Shown piece by piece: positions 8,937 through 17,900 of a stretch of 43,968 nt of DNA. Every line of letters begins with the position of its first letter. The stretch's first letter is position 1. The notes below the pieces were generated by a model. It ran no database searches and had not been told where the DNA came from. It worked only from the letters and a program-made list of their open reading frames with translations. This DNA comes from Mesorhizobium sp. Lineage in GTDB: Bacteria; Pseudomonadota; Alphaproteobacteria; Rhizobiales; Rhizobiaceae. The stretch is from contig NZ_JAFKIC010000137.1 of NCBI RefSeq assembly GCF_017306585.1, positions 1 to 43,968 on the forward strand. Reading direction: 5' to 3'. The position numbers were made by a program, and so were the translations under genes.

Positions 8937-9162
8937 TCGTCATCCTAGGGCGGAGCAAGGAGCGAAGCGACGCGCGCAGACCCTAGGATCCATGCCGCGA
9001 CACAAGCCAAAGAGTGAAGACGGACCAATAAGTTACGACCTAGGTGCCTATCCTCGACGATAAGCTATTTTTTGGACCGCCGGAACACTGCTGTGATTTC
9101 ACGGCATGGATCCTAGGGTCTCCGCGACGTCGCTTCGCGACTGCTCCGCCCTAGGATGACGA
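8937..9162. mobile_element. MITE-like element with about 63-base inverted ends
   Basis: The segments 8937-8999 and 9100-9162 are near-identical inverted copies, both with the outer sequence TCGTCATCCTAGGGCGGAGC and the inner GACCCTAGGATCCATGCCG. Each arm is itself a hairpin with ATCCTAGGG / CCCTAGGAT stems. The 100-base centre has no gene. The structure fits a non-autonomous miniature element or a pair of facing dispersed rhizobial repeats. The right arm overlaps the acyl-CoA synthetase and provides its last three Ser codons and stop. No clear target-site duplication is seen. DNA from 8840 to 8936 holds no gene. Confidence 0.6.
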
Positions 9163-10800
9163 AGTTGCCTTCGCCATTTCCCGCAGCCTGAACTTCTGAA
9201 TCTTACCCGTCGACGTCTTCGGAATCTCCGCGAAAATCACCGCTTTCGGCACCTTGAAACGCGCCAGCAGCCCTCGGCAATGCTCGATGATCTCCGCCTC
9301 GGTCGCCACCCTCCCCGGCTTCAGTTCGACATAGGCGACAGGCACCTCGCCCCATTTGTCATCCGCACGCGCCACGACCCCGCAGGAGCCAACCGACGGA
9401 TGTTTGTAGAGCGCGTCCTCGACCTCGATGGACGAGATGTTCTCGCCGCCGGAGATGATGATGTCCTTCGAGCGGTCCTTGAGCTGGATGTAGCCGTCGG
9501 CATGCATGACGCCGAGGTCGCCCGAGTGGAACCAGCCGCCGGCGAAAGCCTCGTCGGTTGCCTTGCGATTCCTGAGATAGCCCTTCATGACGATGTTGCC
9601 GCGGAACATGACCTCGCCGATAGTCTCGCCGTCGGCGGGCGTTTCCGTCATCGTCTCCGGGTCCATCACCGTCAGGCCTTCGAGCGCCGCGTAGCGTACG
9701 CCCTGCCTTGCCTTCCTGCCCGCCTTCGCACCTTTGTCGAGCGCATCCCAATCCGTGTGCCATTCGTTGACGACCGCGGGACCGTAGGTCTCGGTCAGGC
9801 CGTAGAGATGGGTGACGGCAAAGCCTGCGTCCGCCATGCCGGACAGCACCGCTTCTGGTGGCGGCGCCGCGGCGGTGTTGAAGGTGACGGTCTGCGGAAA
9901 TGTCCGTTTGTCCTCGTCCCTGGCGTTGATCAGCACCGACATGACGATCGGCGCGCCGCAGAGATGGGTGACGCCATGGTCGGCGATGGCGTCGTAGATC
10001 GGCTTCGGCCGCACCCAGCGCAGGCAGACATGCGTCCCGGCCTGGACGGCGAGCGTCCAGGGGAAGCACCAGCCGTTGCAATGGAACATCGGCAGCGTCC
10101 AGAGATAAACCGCGTGCTTGGCCATGCCGGCATGGATGGTGTTGGTGTAGGCCATCAGTGCTGCGCCGCGATGGTGGTAGACGACGCCTTTCGGGTTACC
10201 CGTTGTGCCCGAAGTGTAATTGAGCGAGATGGCGTCCCATTCATCGTCCGGCATCGACCAGGCGAAATCCTCGTCGCCGCCGGCGACAAAGGCCTCATAG
10301 TCCACCGTGCCGATCCGCTCCCCCTTCGGATAGGGCGCGTCGCTGGCGTAGTCGGGATCATCATAGTCGATGACCAGCGGTTTTACCCTGGTTTGCGCCA
10401 GCGCCTGGCTGACGACTCCCGAAAATTCCCTGTCGACGATCAGTATCTTCGTCTCGGCATGGTCGAGCTGGAAGGCGATGACCGCGGCATCGAGGCGCGT
10501 GTTGAGCGAATGCAGCACCGCCTTGGTCATCGGCACGCCGAAATGCGCCTCCAGCATCGGCGGCGTGTTGGACAGCATGACCGTGACCGTGTCGCCCTTG
10601 CCGATGCCACGTTTGGCCAACGCCGAAGCGAGCTTCAGCGAGCGGCGCCAGAAATCGCTGTAGCTGATGCGCTGGCCGCCATGGACGATGGCGATATGAT
10701 CGGGATAGGTCTTCGCAGCGCGCTCCAGATAGGTGAGCGGCGTCAGCGGCTGGTGGTTGGCGGCGTTGCGGTCGAGATCCTGCTCATAGGGATTTCCCAT
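9151..10800 (-). CDS. Acyl-CoA synthetase (AMP-forming ligase)
   Basis: Protein of 549 residues in the adenylate-forming (ANL) superfamily, which activates a carboxylic acid with ATP and joins it to CoA. The phosphate-binding loop YTSGTTGNPKG lies near residues 195-206, followed by the YGLTETYGP adenine motif, the SGDLGVMHADGY hinge region, and a C-terminal PKTSTGKIQK segment containing the catalytic Lys. The domain order and length are normal for medium/long-chain fatty-acid or aryl-acid ligases. The last residues, ATSSS, run into the right arm of the palindromic element, which supplies the stop codon, so the original tail may have been changed. It is monocistronic and divergent from the SorC-type regulator. 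Substrate unknown. Confidence 0.9.
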   Translation of the reverse strand: MGNPYEQDLDRNAANHQPLTPLTYLERAAKTYPDHIAIVHGGQRISYSDFWRRSLKLASALAKRGIGKGDTVTVMLSNTPPMLEAHFGVPMTKAVLHSLNTRLDAAVIAFQLDHAETKILIVDREFSGVVSQALAQTRVKPLVIDYDDPDYASDAPYPKGERIGTVDYEAFVAGGDEDFAWSMPDDEWDAISLNYTSGTTGNPKGVVYHHRGAALMAYTNTIHAGMAKHAVYLWTLPMFHCNGWCFPWTLAVQAGTHVCLRWVRPKPIYDAIADHGVTHLCGAPIVMSVLINARDEDKRTFPQTVTFNTAAAPPPEAVLSGMADAGFAVTHLYGLTETYGPAVVNEWHTDWDALDKGAKAGRKARQGVRYAALEGLTVMDPETMTETPADGETIGEVMFRGNIVMKGYLRNRKATDEAFAGGWFHSGDLGVMHADGYIQLKDRSKDIIISGGENISSIEVEDALYKHPSVGSCGVVARADDKWGEVPVAYVELKPGRVATEAEIIEHCRGLLARFKVPKAVIFAEIPKTSTGKIQKFRLREMAKATSSS

Positions 10801-10957
10801 CCCGTCCTCCCCAAAGTCCCTTTCCGAGCTTTCTAGCCTCAGCCATCTCGTCAGGCTATCCCCCCGAATGGCTGAAAATGCTATGCTGCGCCGGCTTTGT
10901 AGAACGCCGATCCCGGATAGGTCTTTCCCATAGCCGATCGCGGCTTGTCATCCCAAT

Positions 10958-10990
10958 TTGACTTTTGTCGAGAGCCGTGACTATTGTCAG
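10958..10990 (+). promoter_or_regulatory. Promoter/operator of the SorC-type regulator
   Basis: TTGACT at 10958-10963 and TATTGT at 10982-10987, 18 bases apart, form a plausible promoter. Overlapping it are two direct repeats, GACTTTTGTC (10960-10969) and GACTATTGTC (10979-10988), 19 bases apart. The second contains ATTGTCA, also found in the importer/mtnK palindrome and before the aldolase gene, so autoregulation is likely. Confidence 0.5.
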
Positions 10991-11003
10991 CCGAGGAGGC
11001 GGC

Positions 11004-11969
11004 ATGGCGATCCGACCGGCAGAACAGCTCATCCACAAAGCCGCCTGGCTCTACTATGCGCACGGGCTGCGACAGGACCAGGTGGCGAGCCAGCTCAACA
11101 TTTCGCGCGCCTCGGTGGCGATGTATCTGCGCAAGGCGCGCGAGACCGGCATCGTCAACATCTCCACCTCGACCCAGCTCTTCACCGACGATGTGATGGC
11201 GCGCCAGCTCGAGGACGCGCTCGGCCTCGACGCCGTCTGGATCGCACCGGAGAACGGCCACGTCCCGGATCCGGCAACGGATATCGCCGTGCTTGCGGCA
11301 AGCGTGTTTCTCGAACTGGTCAAGAAGGGCGACCGCATCGGCGTCGCCTGGGGCCGAACCGTCTATACGATCGCCGACATCATGTCCTATGCCGACCTGC
11401 AGGATGTCACGGTGGTGCAGCTCTGCGGCAATCTCGGCGCGCCCTATTCCTACCGGCCCGACCAGTGCACGATGGAAATCGCGCGCCGGCTCAACGCCAA
11501 GGGCCTCAATTTCTACGCGCCGCTGGTGCTGTCGACGGAAGAGCTGGCGCAGGCGCTGCGCGCCGAACCGGTGATCCGCGAGCAATTGTCGGGAATCGGC
11601 AATTGCGACCTGGCGCTTTATTCGGTCGGCGCCGTCGATGCCGAAAGCCATCTGGTCAAATGCGGCGCGCTGACGCAGAGCGAAATGGCGGAGCTGCGCA
11701 GCCGGGGGGCAGCCGGCGTCATTGCCGGACAGATCATCGATGCCGACGGCAAGGTGCTCGACTGCAGCTACAACAGGCGCGTGATCTCCGCCGAGCTTAC
11801 CTCGCTACGCGCCATCGCCAAACGGCTGATGGTCGTGCAGGAGGACAGTAAATTCGAACCGCTGCTGGCGGCGATCGCCGGCGGACTTTGCACCCATCTC
11901 GTGGTCGGCGCGCACATGGCGCGGCGGCTGCTCGATCATGCCGGGACGGCAGCGCAAAAGGCATCCTGA
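11004..11969 (+). CDS. SorC-family sugar-responsive regulator
   Basis: Transcription factor of 321 residues. The N-terminal helix-turn-helix (about residues 20-50, with GLRQDQVASQLNISRASV) is followed by a SorC-type sugar-phosphate-binding domain to the end. Proteins of this family usually bind a phosphorylated sugar intermediate that switches off repression. The ATG at 11004 follows GAGGAGG by four bases; an upstream in-frame start is unlikely because it lacks a ribosome site and would begin in the promoter. It is 87 bases before the aldolase/dehydrogenase gene on the same strand and is the natural candidate regulator of that gene, the ribose-type importer and mtnK-mtnA. A ketose-1-phosphate is a reasonable guess for its inducer. 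Confidence 0.88.
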   Translation: MAIRPAEQLIHKAAWLYYAHGLRQDQVASQLNISRASVAMYLRKARETGIVNISTSTQLFTDDVMARQLEDALGLDAVWIAPENGHVPDPATDIAVLAASVFLELVKKGDRIGVAWGRTVYTIADIMSYADLQDVTVVQLCGNLGAPYSYRPDQCTMEIARRLNAKGLNFYAPLVLSTEELAQALRAEPVIREQLSGIGNCDLALYSVGAVDAESHLVKCGALTQSEMAELRSRGAAGVIAGQIIDADGKVLDCSYNRRVISAELTSLRAIAKRLMVVQEDSKFEPLLAAIAGGLCTHLVVGAHMARRLLDHAGTAAQKAS

Positions 11970-12056
11970 AGACCCACCCTTTGCCGGCGCATTGTCATCA
12001 AGGCGTCGCGGCATTCCTGTTTCACCATCCAAGACAGCAACCGGACGAAGCGAAAA

Positions 12057-14111
12057 ATGAAAAATCTGTGGAACGACGACGCGGCCGAAAAACTCGTTGC
12101 CGACTATGCGAAGAAGGGCGTCGGCCGCGACCTCGCCTTGCGCGTCTACACGACGCGGCTTTTGGGCGGCGTGCCACAGCTGGTCCTGCATGGCGGCGGC
12201 AACACTTCCTGCAAGATCAAGGCGACCGACCTCGTCGGCGATGAATGGGATGTGCTGTGCGTCAAGGGCAGTGGCTGGGACATGGCCGTCATCGAGCCGC
12301 AGGGCCTGCCGGCGGTGAAGATGGGCGCCTTGCTCAAGGCGCGCAAGCTGGACAGGCTCTCTGATGAAGATATGGTCGCGCTGCAACGGGCGAACCTGAT
12401 TGATCCCTCCTCGCCCAACCCGTCGGTCGAGACGCTGTTGCACGCCTTCCTGCCGCACAAATTCGTCGACCACACCCATTCGACCGCCATCCTGGCTATC
12501 GTCGACCAGGAAGACAGCAAGCCCCTGGTGGCGAAGGTCTTCGGCGCAAAGATGGGCTACGTGCCCTACATCATGCCGGGCTTCGATCTCGCCAAGGCGG
12601 CTGCCGATGTCTTCGACGCCGATCCGACCGTGGAAGGCCTGATCCTCGACAAGCATGGCATCTTCACCTTCGGCGACGACGCCAAGCAGGCTTACGATCG
12701 CATGATCCACTATGTGAACGTTGCCGAGGACTATGTCGCCAAGAACGCCAGGCCGGCGTCGGCGAAGGCGGCGTTGCCGGCCAAGCTCGCCACGCCGGGA
12801 GCGATCGCGCCGATGCTGCGCGGCGCTGTCGCGGCGCCGCGCGGCGAAGGCCGCTTCGACCGCATGATCAGCGATTTCCGCACGTCTGACGCCATTGTCG
12901 ACTTCATCAATTCGGCTGAAATCGCCGATTATGCTGCGCGCGGTGTCTCCACGCCGGATCTGTCGATCCGCATCAAGACCGGACCGATGGCGGTGCCGGC
13001 GCCCGATGCCGACCAGGCCGGCGACTACAAGGCTGTCATCAAGAGCCATGTCGATGCCTTCGCCAACGACTACCGCGCCTATTTCGAGACCAATGACGCG
13101 CTCGACGACGTCAAGCGCACCATGCTCGACCCGATGCCGCGGCTGACGCTGGTGCCGGGGCTCGGCATGTTCGGCCATGGCCGCACGCTCAAGGACGCCA
13201 GGATCGCATCCGATGTCGGCGAGATGTGGATCGAGGCGGTGCGCGGCGCCGAGGCTGTCGGGCACTTCCATCCGCTGTCGAAAGCCGACCTGTTCCCGCT
13301 GGAATATTGGTCGCTGGAGCAGGCCAAGCTCGCCTCCAACAAGCCGAAGCCGCTGACTGGACAGGTCGTGCTGATCACCGGCGGCGCGGGCGCCATCGGA
13401 GCGGCGACCGCCAAGCTGTTCGCCGACAATGGCGCGCATGCCGTGGTCGTCGATCTCGACGGCGAAAAGGCCGCCGACGCCGCCAAGAAAGCCGGCAACA
13501 ATTCGATCGGTGTCGGCGCCGACATCACCGATCCGGCGCAGGTGCGCGCCGCCTTCGACAAGGCTGTCGCGGTGTTCGGCGGCGTCGACATACTGGTGTC
13601 CAATGCCGGTGCAGCCTGGGAAGGCCGTATCGGCGAACTCGACGACGCGCTGCTGCGCAAGAGCTTCGAGCTCAACTTCTTCGCTCACCAGTCGGCGGCG
13701 CAGAACGCCGTGCGCATCATGCTGGAACAGGGGACTGGCGGCGCACTACTGTTCAATACCTCCAAGCAGGCGATCAATCCCGGCCCGAAGTTCGGTGCCT
13801 ACGGCATCCCGAAGGCGGCGACGCTGTTCCTGTCCAGGCAATACGCGCTTGATTACGGCGCCCATGGCATCCGTTCGAACGCGGTCAACGCCGACCGCAT
13901 CCGCTCGGGCCTCTTGACCGACGCCATGATCGCCAGCCGTTCGGGCGCGCGCGGCCTGTCGGAAAAGGAATACATGTCCGGCAATCTGCTGGGCCAGGAG
14001 GTGACCGCGCAGGACGTGGCGCAGGCCTTCCTGCACCATGCGCTGGCCGACCGCACGACCGCCGACGTAACCACGGTCGACGGCGGCAACATAGCGGCCG
14101 CGCTGCGGTAG
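12057..14111 (+). CDS. Bifunctional class II aldolase / short-chain dehydrogenase (RhaD-like fusion)
   Basis: Fusion of 684 residues, normal for the family called bifunctional rhamnulose-1-phosphate aldolase/dehydrogenase. The N-terminal class II aldolase has HGGGNTS (residues 45-51), metal-ligand histidines in DHTHS (139 and 141) and a third in DKHG (200). The C-terminal SDR domain starts near 435 with the NAD loop TGGAGAIG (441-448), NAG at 516-518, catalytic Ser569 and Tyr582-x3-Lys586. The family cleaves a 6-deoxyketose-1-phosphate to DHAP and an aldehyde, which the second domain oxidises or reduces. No rhamnose isomerase or rhamnulose kinase is nearby; instead MtnK and MtnA supply a kinase and isomerase. 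I therefore infer that 5-methylthioribulose-1-phosphate or 5-deoxyribulose-1-phosphate may be the substrate. A half-site ATTGTCA lies at 11991-11997. Rhamnose catabolism remains an alternative. Confidence 0.9.
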   Translation: MKNLWNDDAAEKLVADYAKKGVGRDLALRVYTTRLLGGVPQLVLHGGGNTSCKIKATDLVGDEWDVLCVKGSGWDMAVIEPQGLPAVKMGALLKARKLDRLSDEDMVALQRANLIDPSSPNPSVETLLHAFLPHKFVDHTHSTAILAIVDQEDSKPLVAKVFGAKMGYVPYIMPGFDLAKAAADVFDADPTVEGLILDKHGIFTFGDDAKQAYDRMIHYVNVAEDYVAKNARPASAKAALPAKLATPGAIAPMLRGAVAAPRGEGRFDRMISDFRTSDAIVDFINSAEIADYAARGVSTPDLSIRIKTGPMAVPAPDADQAGDYKAVIKSHVDAFANDYRAYFETNDALDDVKRTMLDPMPRLTLVPGLGMFGHGRTLKDARIASDVGEMWIEAVRGAEAVGHFHPLSKADLFPLEYWSLEQAKLASNKPKPLTGQVVLITGGAGAIGAATAKLFADNGAHAVVVDLDGEKAADAAKKAGNNSIGVGADITDPAQVRAAFDKAVAVFGGVDILVSNAGAAWEGRIGELDDALLRKSFELNFFAHQSAAQNAVRIMLEQGTGGALLFNTSKQAINPGPKFGAYGIPKAATLFLSRQYALDYGAHGIRSNAVNADRIRSGLLTDAMIASRSGARGLSEKEYMSGNLLGQEVTAQDVAQAFLHHALADRTTADVTTVDGGNIAAALR

Positions 14112-14132
14112 GATCGACCACTCCCGGAACAA

Positions 14133-14160
14133 AAAAGGGCGGCTCGAAGCCGCCCTTTTA
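14133..14160. terminator. Bidirectional rho-independent terminator
   Basis: Perfect 12-base stem AAAAGGGCGGCT / AGCCGCCCTTTT with a 3-base loop and T/A runs on both sides. It separates the aldolase/dehydrogenase gene (+) from the convergent importer operon (-). Confidence 0.9.
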
Positions 14161-14178
14161 TTTCCATGGCGATCGGCC

Positions 14179-15231
14179 TTACTTCGCGTTCGGGTTCGGC
14201 ATCCAGGCCGGCATGGCGACATCAGCATGAGCGAACTGCGGCAGCTTGGCCGACAGGTCTTCCATGTTCTTGATGTCTTTCTCGATCAGCTCCTTCTGCG
14301 TGATCAGGGTCGGCGGCACGATGACGTTGTGGCCGGGGTCCTCGCCAGCCAGCAACTGCGCCAGGGCACGCACCGAAACCTGGCCGACGACGGCCGGGTT
14401 GGTCGCGGCGGTGGCCGCCCAGGCGCTGTCGGGCTCGCGCATCGCGGAGATGTCCGACGTCGAAATGTCGGCGGAGTAGATCTTGATCTTCTTGTTGAGG
14501 CCTGCCTCGTCGACGGCAATCTTCACGCCCTTGGCGAATTCGTCATAGGGAGCGAACATCACGTTGATGTCGGGATGCGCCGACAGCACCGAGCGCGCCT
14601 GGTTGGCGACGGAATTGGCGATCGGGTTGTCTAGCGTGCCGAACATGGCGACTTCCTTGATGCCCGCATACTTCTTCTTGACGTCGACCCAGGTCTCGTT
14701 GCGGCGGTCGAGCGGCGCGATGCCGGCGACATAGACATAGCCAGCGTTCCAGCTCTCGCCATTATCCTTCACCGCCTGCTCGAGCGCGAGACGGGCAAGA
14801 TCCTTGTCGGACTGTTCGATCTGCGGGATCTTGGGATTCTCGACATTGACGTCGAAGGCGACGACCTTGATGCCGGCATCGACGGCACGCTGGGCGGCAT
14901 CCTTCATCGATTCCGTCAGGCCGTGCTGGATGATGATGCCCTGCACGCCGAGCGCGATCGCCTGGTCGACCATGTCGGACTGAAGCGCGGCATCCTGGCG
15001 GCTGTCGAGCACGCGCAGGTCGATGCCGAGCGCCTTCGACTGCGCTTCGACGCCCGAGAGATAGGCCTGGAAGAAGTCGCCGGTCGAGAGATAGCGCACC
15101 AGCGCGATCTTGACGCCGGGCTTGTCGAACGGCGCCGGCTTGTCGGCGGCAAAAGCCGGAACCTGTATGAGCATGCTTGCGCCGGCCAGCGCGAGAGCCG
15201 CCTTCCCCAAAACTCTTCTTGTGATGTTCAC
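14179..15231 (-). CDS. Sugar ABC importer, periplasmic binding protein (ribose type)
   Basis: Binding protein of the RbsB/PF13407-like family, 350 residues from a GTG at 15231 that follows GGAGG by eight bases. The signal peptide has a twin-arginine start (TRRVLGK) and ends at PAFA-AD near residue 28, so Sec or Tat export is possible. The mature part shows alternating Rossmann-like halves with segments such as GVQGIIIQHG and KVVAFDVNVEN. It is the last gene of the importer operon ATPase-permease-binding protein and faces the aldolase fusion. It is expected to capture a pentose-like sugar; from the context (mtnK and mtnA divergent from this operon) 5-methylthioribose or 5-deoxyribose are candidates. 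Binding specificity cannot be read from the sequence. Confidence 0.88.
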   Translation of the reverse strand: MNITRRVLGKAALALAGASMLIQVPAFAADKPAPFDKPGVKIALVRYLSTGDFFQAYLSGVEAQSKALGIDLRVLDSRQDAALQSDMVDQAIALGVQGIIIQHGLTESMKDAAQRAVDAGIKVVAFDVNVENPKIPQIEQSDKDLARLALEQAVKDNGESWNAGYVYVAGIAPLDRRNETWVDVKKKYAGIKEVAMFGTLDNPIANSVANQARSVLSAHPDINVMFAPYDEFAKGVKIAVDEAGLNKKIKIYSADISTSDISAMREPDSAWAATAATNPAVVGQVSVRALAQLLAGEDPGHNVIVPPTLITQKELIEKDIKNMEDLSAKLPQFAHADVAMPAWMPNPNAK

Positions 15232-15278
15232 CTTGTTTTCCTCCACTCTTGTTGAGCCCAAAACCTAGCCGGTCGAAA

Positions 15279-16274
15279 CTACCTCCTGCCCCTGCCCGAC
15301 AGGGCAAAGGTGAAGACAAGGGCGACGACCAGAACCACGCCCTTGACGAAATCCTGTGTGTAGTAAGGCGCGTTCATCATCGTCAGGCCTTGCAGCAGGA
15401 TGCCGACGAACAGCGCGCCGACGGCGGTGCCGAAGGCGTTCGGCTTGGCGGCGCCGAGCACCGCGTAGCCGATCAGCGCCGCGGCGACCGCATCGAGCAG
15501 CAGATTATTACCCGAGGCGATGTCGCCGCGTCCAAGCCGGGCGGCGAGCAAAATGCCGCCGATCGAGGCAAAAACTCCTGAAATAATGTAGGCCCAGATC
15601 TTGTATGCCTTGACAGGCGCACCGGCGAGTTCGGCGGCCCGTTCATTGGAGCCGACGGCATACATCATGCGGCCGAAGCGCGTGTATTCCAGGAAGAACC
15701 AGATCAGCAGGGCGAGCACCAGAAGCACCACCACGGAAACCGGGATCAGGTTCGGGATGAAGAAATCGAAGCGGTGCCGGCCGAGCGCCAGGAAGGCATC
15801 GGAGAACTTGCCGTTGGCGACAGAGCCATCGGGCATCGTCATGCCCGTGGCGATCGAACGTCCCTCCGTCGGAATGCGCTGCAGGCCGACGAGCAGGAAC
15901 ATCATGCCGAGCGTCGCCAGGAGATCAGGCACGCGCATATAGACGATCAGCCAGCCATTGATCAGTCCGACTATGGCGCCGATGAGCAGGCAGACGATGA
16001 CCGCGACGAACGCGTTCTGCTCCAGCACCACCATGACATAGGCTGATGCCATCATGGCTGAGGTGGCCACGGAGCCGATCGAAAGATCGAAGCCGCCGAC
16101 CACCAGCGTCGCGGTGACGCCAAGCGCCAGCACTCCGGTGATGGCGACCGACTGGAAGATGAAGACAGCGCTTTGCGGCGAGACGAACCCGTCGGCCGAT
16201 ATAGCGAAGTAGGCGACCAGCCCGAACAGGAGGACGATGAAGCCGTAGCGGATGGCGTAGTCGCGCAGCGTCAT
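15279..16274 (-). CDS. Sugar ABC importer, permease (RbsC type)
   Basis: Inner-membrane permease of 331 residues with eight to ten hydrophobic segments. It carries the family signature GGFDLSIGSVA near residues 60-70, typical of the ribose/xylose/AI-2 type permeases (BPD_transp_2), and the conserved YAVGSNERAAELAG loop around residue 215 that contacts the ATPase. Only one permease gene is present, so a homodimer is expected. It lies 78 bases after the ATPase gene and 47 bases before the binding-protein gene in one transcription unit. Confidence 0.9.
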   Translation of the reverse strand: MTLRDYAIRYGFIVLLFGLVAYFAISADGFVSPQSAVFIFQSVAITGVLALGVTATLVVGGFDLSIGSVATSAMMASAYVMVVLEQNAFVAVIVCLLIGAIVGLINGWLIVYMRVPDLLATLGMMFLLVGLQRIPTEGRSIATGMTMPDGSVANGKFSDAFLALGRHRFDFFIPNLIPVSVVVLLVLALLIWFFLEYTRFGRMMYAVGSNERAAELAGAPVKAYKIWAYIISGVFASIGGILLAARLGRGDIASGNNLLLDAVAAALIGYAVLGAAKPNAFGTAVGALFVGILLQGLTMMNAPYYTQDFVKGVVLVVALVFTFALSGRGRR

Positions 16275-16352
16275 TCAACGCACCCCGGCGCGGCTGTCCT
16301 GTTCATCCGGTCCGAACTCATGGTCTCTCCATTCCATTTCCCATCGCGACAC

Positions 16353-17864
16353 TCAGGCCGCGCTGTGCAGCGGTCCGCCGGCGACCTCGGCCAACAGGCG
16401 GTCCATATCGATATCGGCGTTGCGATGTTCGCCGACGATGGTGTGCTCCGACATCACAAGAATGCGGTCGGCCGTCTCCAGCGCCTCGTCGATCTCGGTG
16501 ACGAACAAAAGCGTGGCGCGGCCATTGGCGCTTGCCCTCAGCTTGGCGGCGATGTCGCGCCGCGCCGAAATGTCCACGCCCTGAAACGGCTCGTCGAGCA
16601 CGAACAGCCTTGCATCCTGCGCCATCCAGCGCGCGACCATCACCTTCTGCTGGTTGCCGCCGGACAGTGCCGACATTTCGTCCTTCTCCGAGCGGCAGAC
16701 GACGCCCAGTTCCTCGATCTGCCGGCGCGCGGTGGCGCGCTCCAGGCGACGCTTGAGAACACTGAGCCCGGACATGCGCTTCAGGAAAGGCAGGCTGATA
16801 TTGCGCTCGATGTTGAAGCCGCCGACGATGCCGCTGGTCGCACGGTCCTTGGCGACAAGGAACACGCCGGCGGCGATGGCATCACCCGCCGAGCGCGGCG
16901 CATAAGGCCTGCCGTCCATCGTCATGGTGCCGGCGAAAGGCTTGCGCACCCCGAACAGCGTTTCGGCGAGCGCCGTCTTGCCGACGCCGACAAGGCCGGT
17001 GATGGCAACCACCTCGCCATCGCCAAGGGTGATCGAGATCGGGCGCGCGCCCTGCGCGATCCGCAGGCCGTCGACGGTCAGCACCGCCTTGGCGGAACTC
17101 CTGGCAACGATGCGGTCGAGATGGATCTTGCGGCCGAGCATGGCGTTGACCGCGCCTTCATAGTCGAGCGGCTTGCTGTCGAATGCGCCGGAGACGATGC
17201 CGTCACGCATCGAGACGATGCGATCGGCAAGCCGCCTGATATCAGACATGCGATGCGAGATATAAAGGATCGCCACGCCCTGCCCGCGCAAGCGGTCGAC
17301 CAGCGCGAACAGCCGGTCGGCTTCGGCACTGGACAGCGAAGAGGTCGGCTCGTCAAGGATCAGGACCTTAGGCTGATGCGCCAGGGCCCGCGCAATCGCG
17401 ACCATCTGGCGGTCGGCGAGCGAGAGATCGCTGACGCGGGCCTTGAGATCTATGGCGAGCCCCATGCGATCAGCGACTGCCTTCGCCTCGCGGCGGACGC
17501 GGGCGGGATTGAAAATGGTCGGGGCGCCCCGGCCGCTCAGCCTGTCGAGCGTCAGGTTGGTGGCGACATCGAGGTCGGCGACCACGCCGTCATTGATGTT
17601 CTGGTGGACCGTGACGACACCGGCGCGGATCGCTTCGGCCGGCGTGTTCGGCGCGAAATCCTGCCCCGCAAGCGTCATTGTGCCGCCGCCGCGCTCGTAG
17701 ACGCCGCTGATGATCTTGACGAGCGTGGATTTGCCGGCGCCGTTGGCGCCCATCAGCACGGTCACTTCAGCGGAATGCAGATCGAGCGAGATGCCGCCAA
17801 GCACCTCGTTGCGGCCAAAGGATTTCCTCAATCCCTCCACGCGGAACACGGCATTGCCGACCAT
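16353..17864 (-). CDS. Sugar ABC importer, tandem ATPase (RbsA type)
   Basis: Protein of 503 residues with two nucleotide-binding domains, as in RbsA, MglA and XylG. The first has a full Walker A (GANGAGKST), the divergent signature LSLADRQ and Walker B LILDEPTSSL; the second has a degenerate Walker A (GLVGVGKTA), signature LSGGNQQK and Walker B FVLDEPFQGVD. Such asymmetry is normal for this group. The ATG at 17864 is chosen because GGGAGGAA precedes it by a few bases; a longer in-frame reading starts inside the operator region and is rejected. It is the first gene of the importer operon, divergent from mtnK, with a very short leader after the shared palindromic operator. Confidence 0.9.
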   Translation of the reverse strand: MVGNAVFRVEGLRKSFGRNEVLGGISLDLHSAEVTVLMGANGAGKSTLVKIISGVYERGGGTMTLAGQDFAPNTPAEAIRAGVVTVHQNINDGVVADLDVATNLTLDRLSGRGAPTIFNPARVRREAKAVADRMGLAIDLKARVSDLSLADRQMVAIARALAHQPKVLILDEPTSSLSSAEADRLFALVDRLRGQGVAILYISHRMSDIRRLADRIVSMRDGIVSGAFDSKPLDYEGAVNAMLGRKIHLDRIVARSSAKAVLTVDGLRIAQGARPISITLGDGEVVAITGLVGVGKTALAETLFGVRKPFAGTMTMDGRPYAPRSAGDAIAAGVFLVAKDRATSGIVGGFNIERNISLPFLKRMSGLSVLKRRLERATARRQIEELGVVCRSEKDEMSALSGGNQQKVMVARWMAQDARLFVLDEPFQGVDISARRDIAAKLRASANGRATLLFVTEIDEALETADRILVMSEHTIVGEHRNADIDMDRLLAEVAGGPLHSAA

Positions 17865-17900
17865 GCATTCCTCCCTGACGACGACGCTATGGTCAATGTC

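Noticed and set aside
8937-9162. CRISPR-like repeats or an insertion sequence
   Set aside because: There are only two inverted copies, no spacers and no transposase gene.
11805-13688. 627-codon minus-strand frame opposite the aldolase/dehydrogenase gene
   Set aside because: It mirrors the real gene, has a charged low-complexity composition and no ribosome site.
12057-14111. Plain rhamnose catabolism locus
   Set aside because: No rhamnose isomerase, rhamnulokinase or mutarotase is present; the kinase and isomerase of the block are MtnK and MtnA. It is kept as the alternative hypothesis, not the main call.
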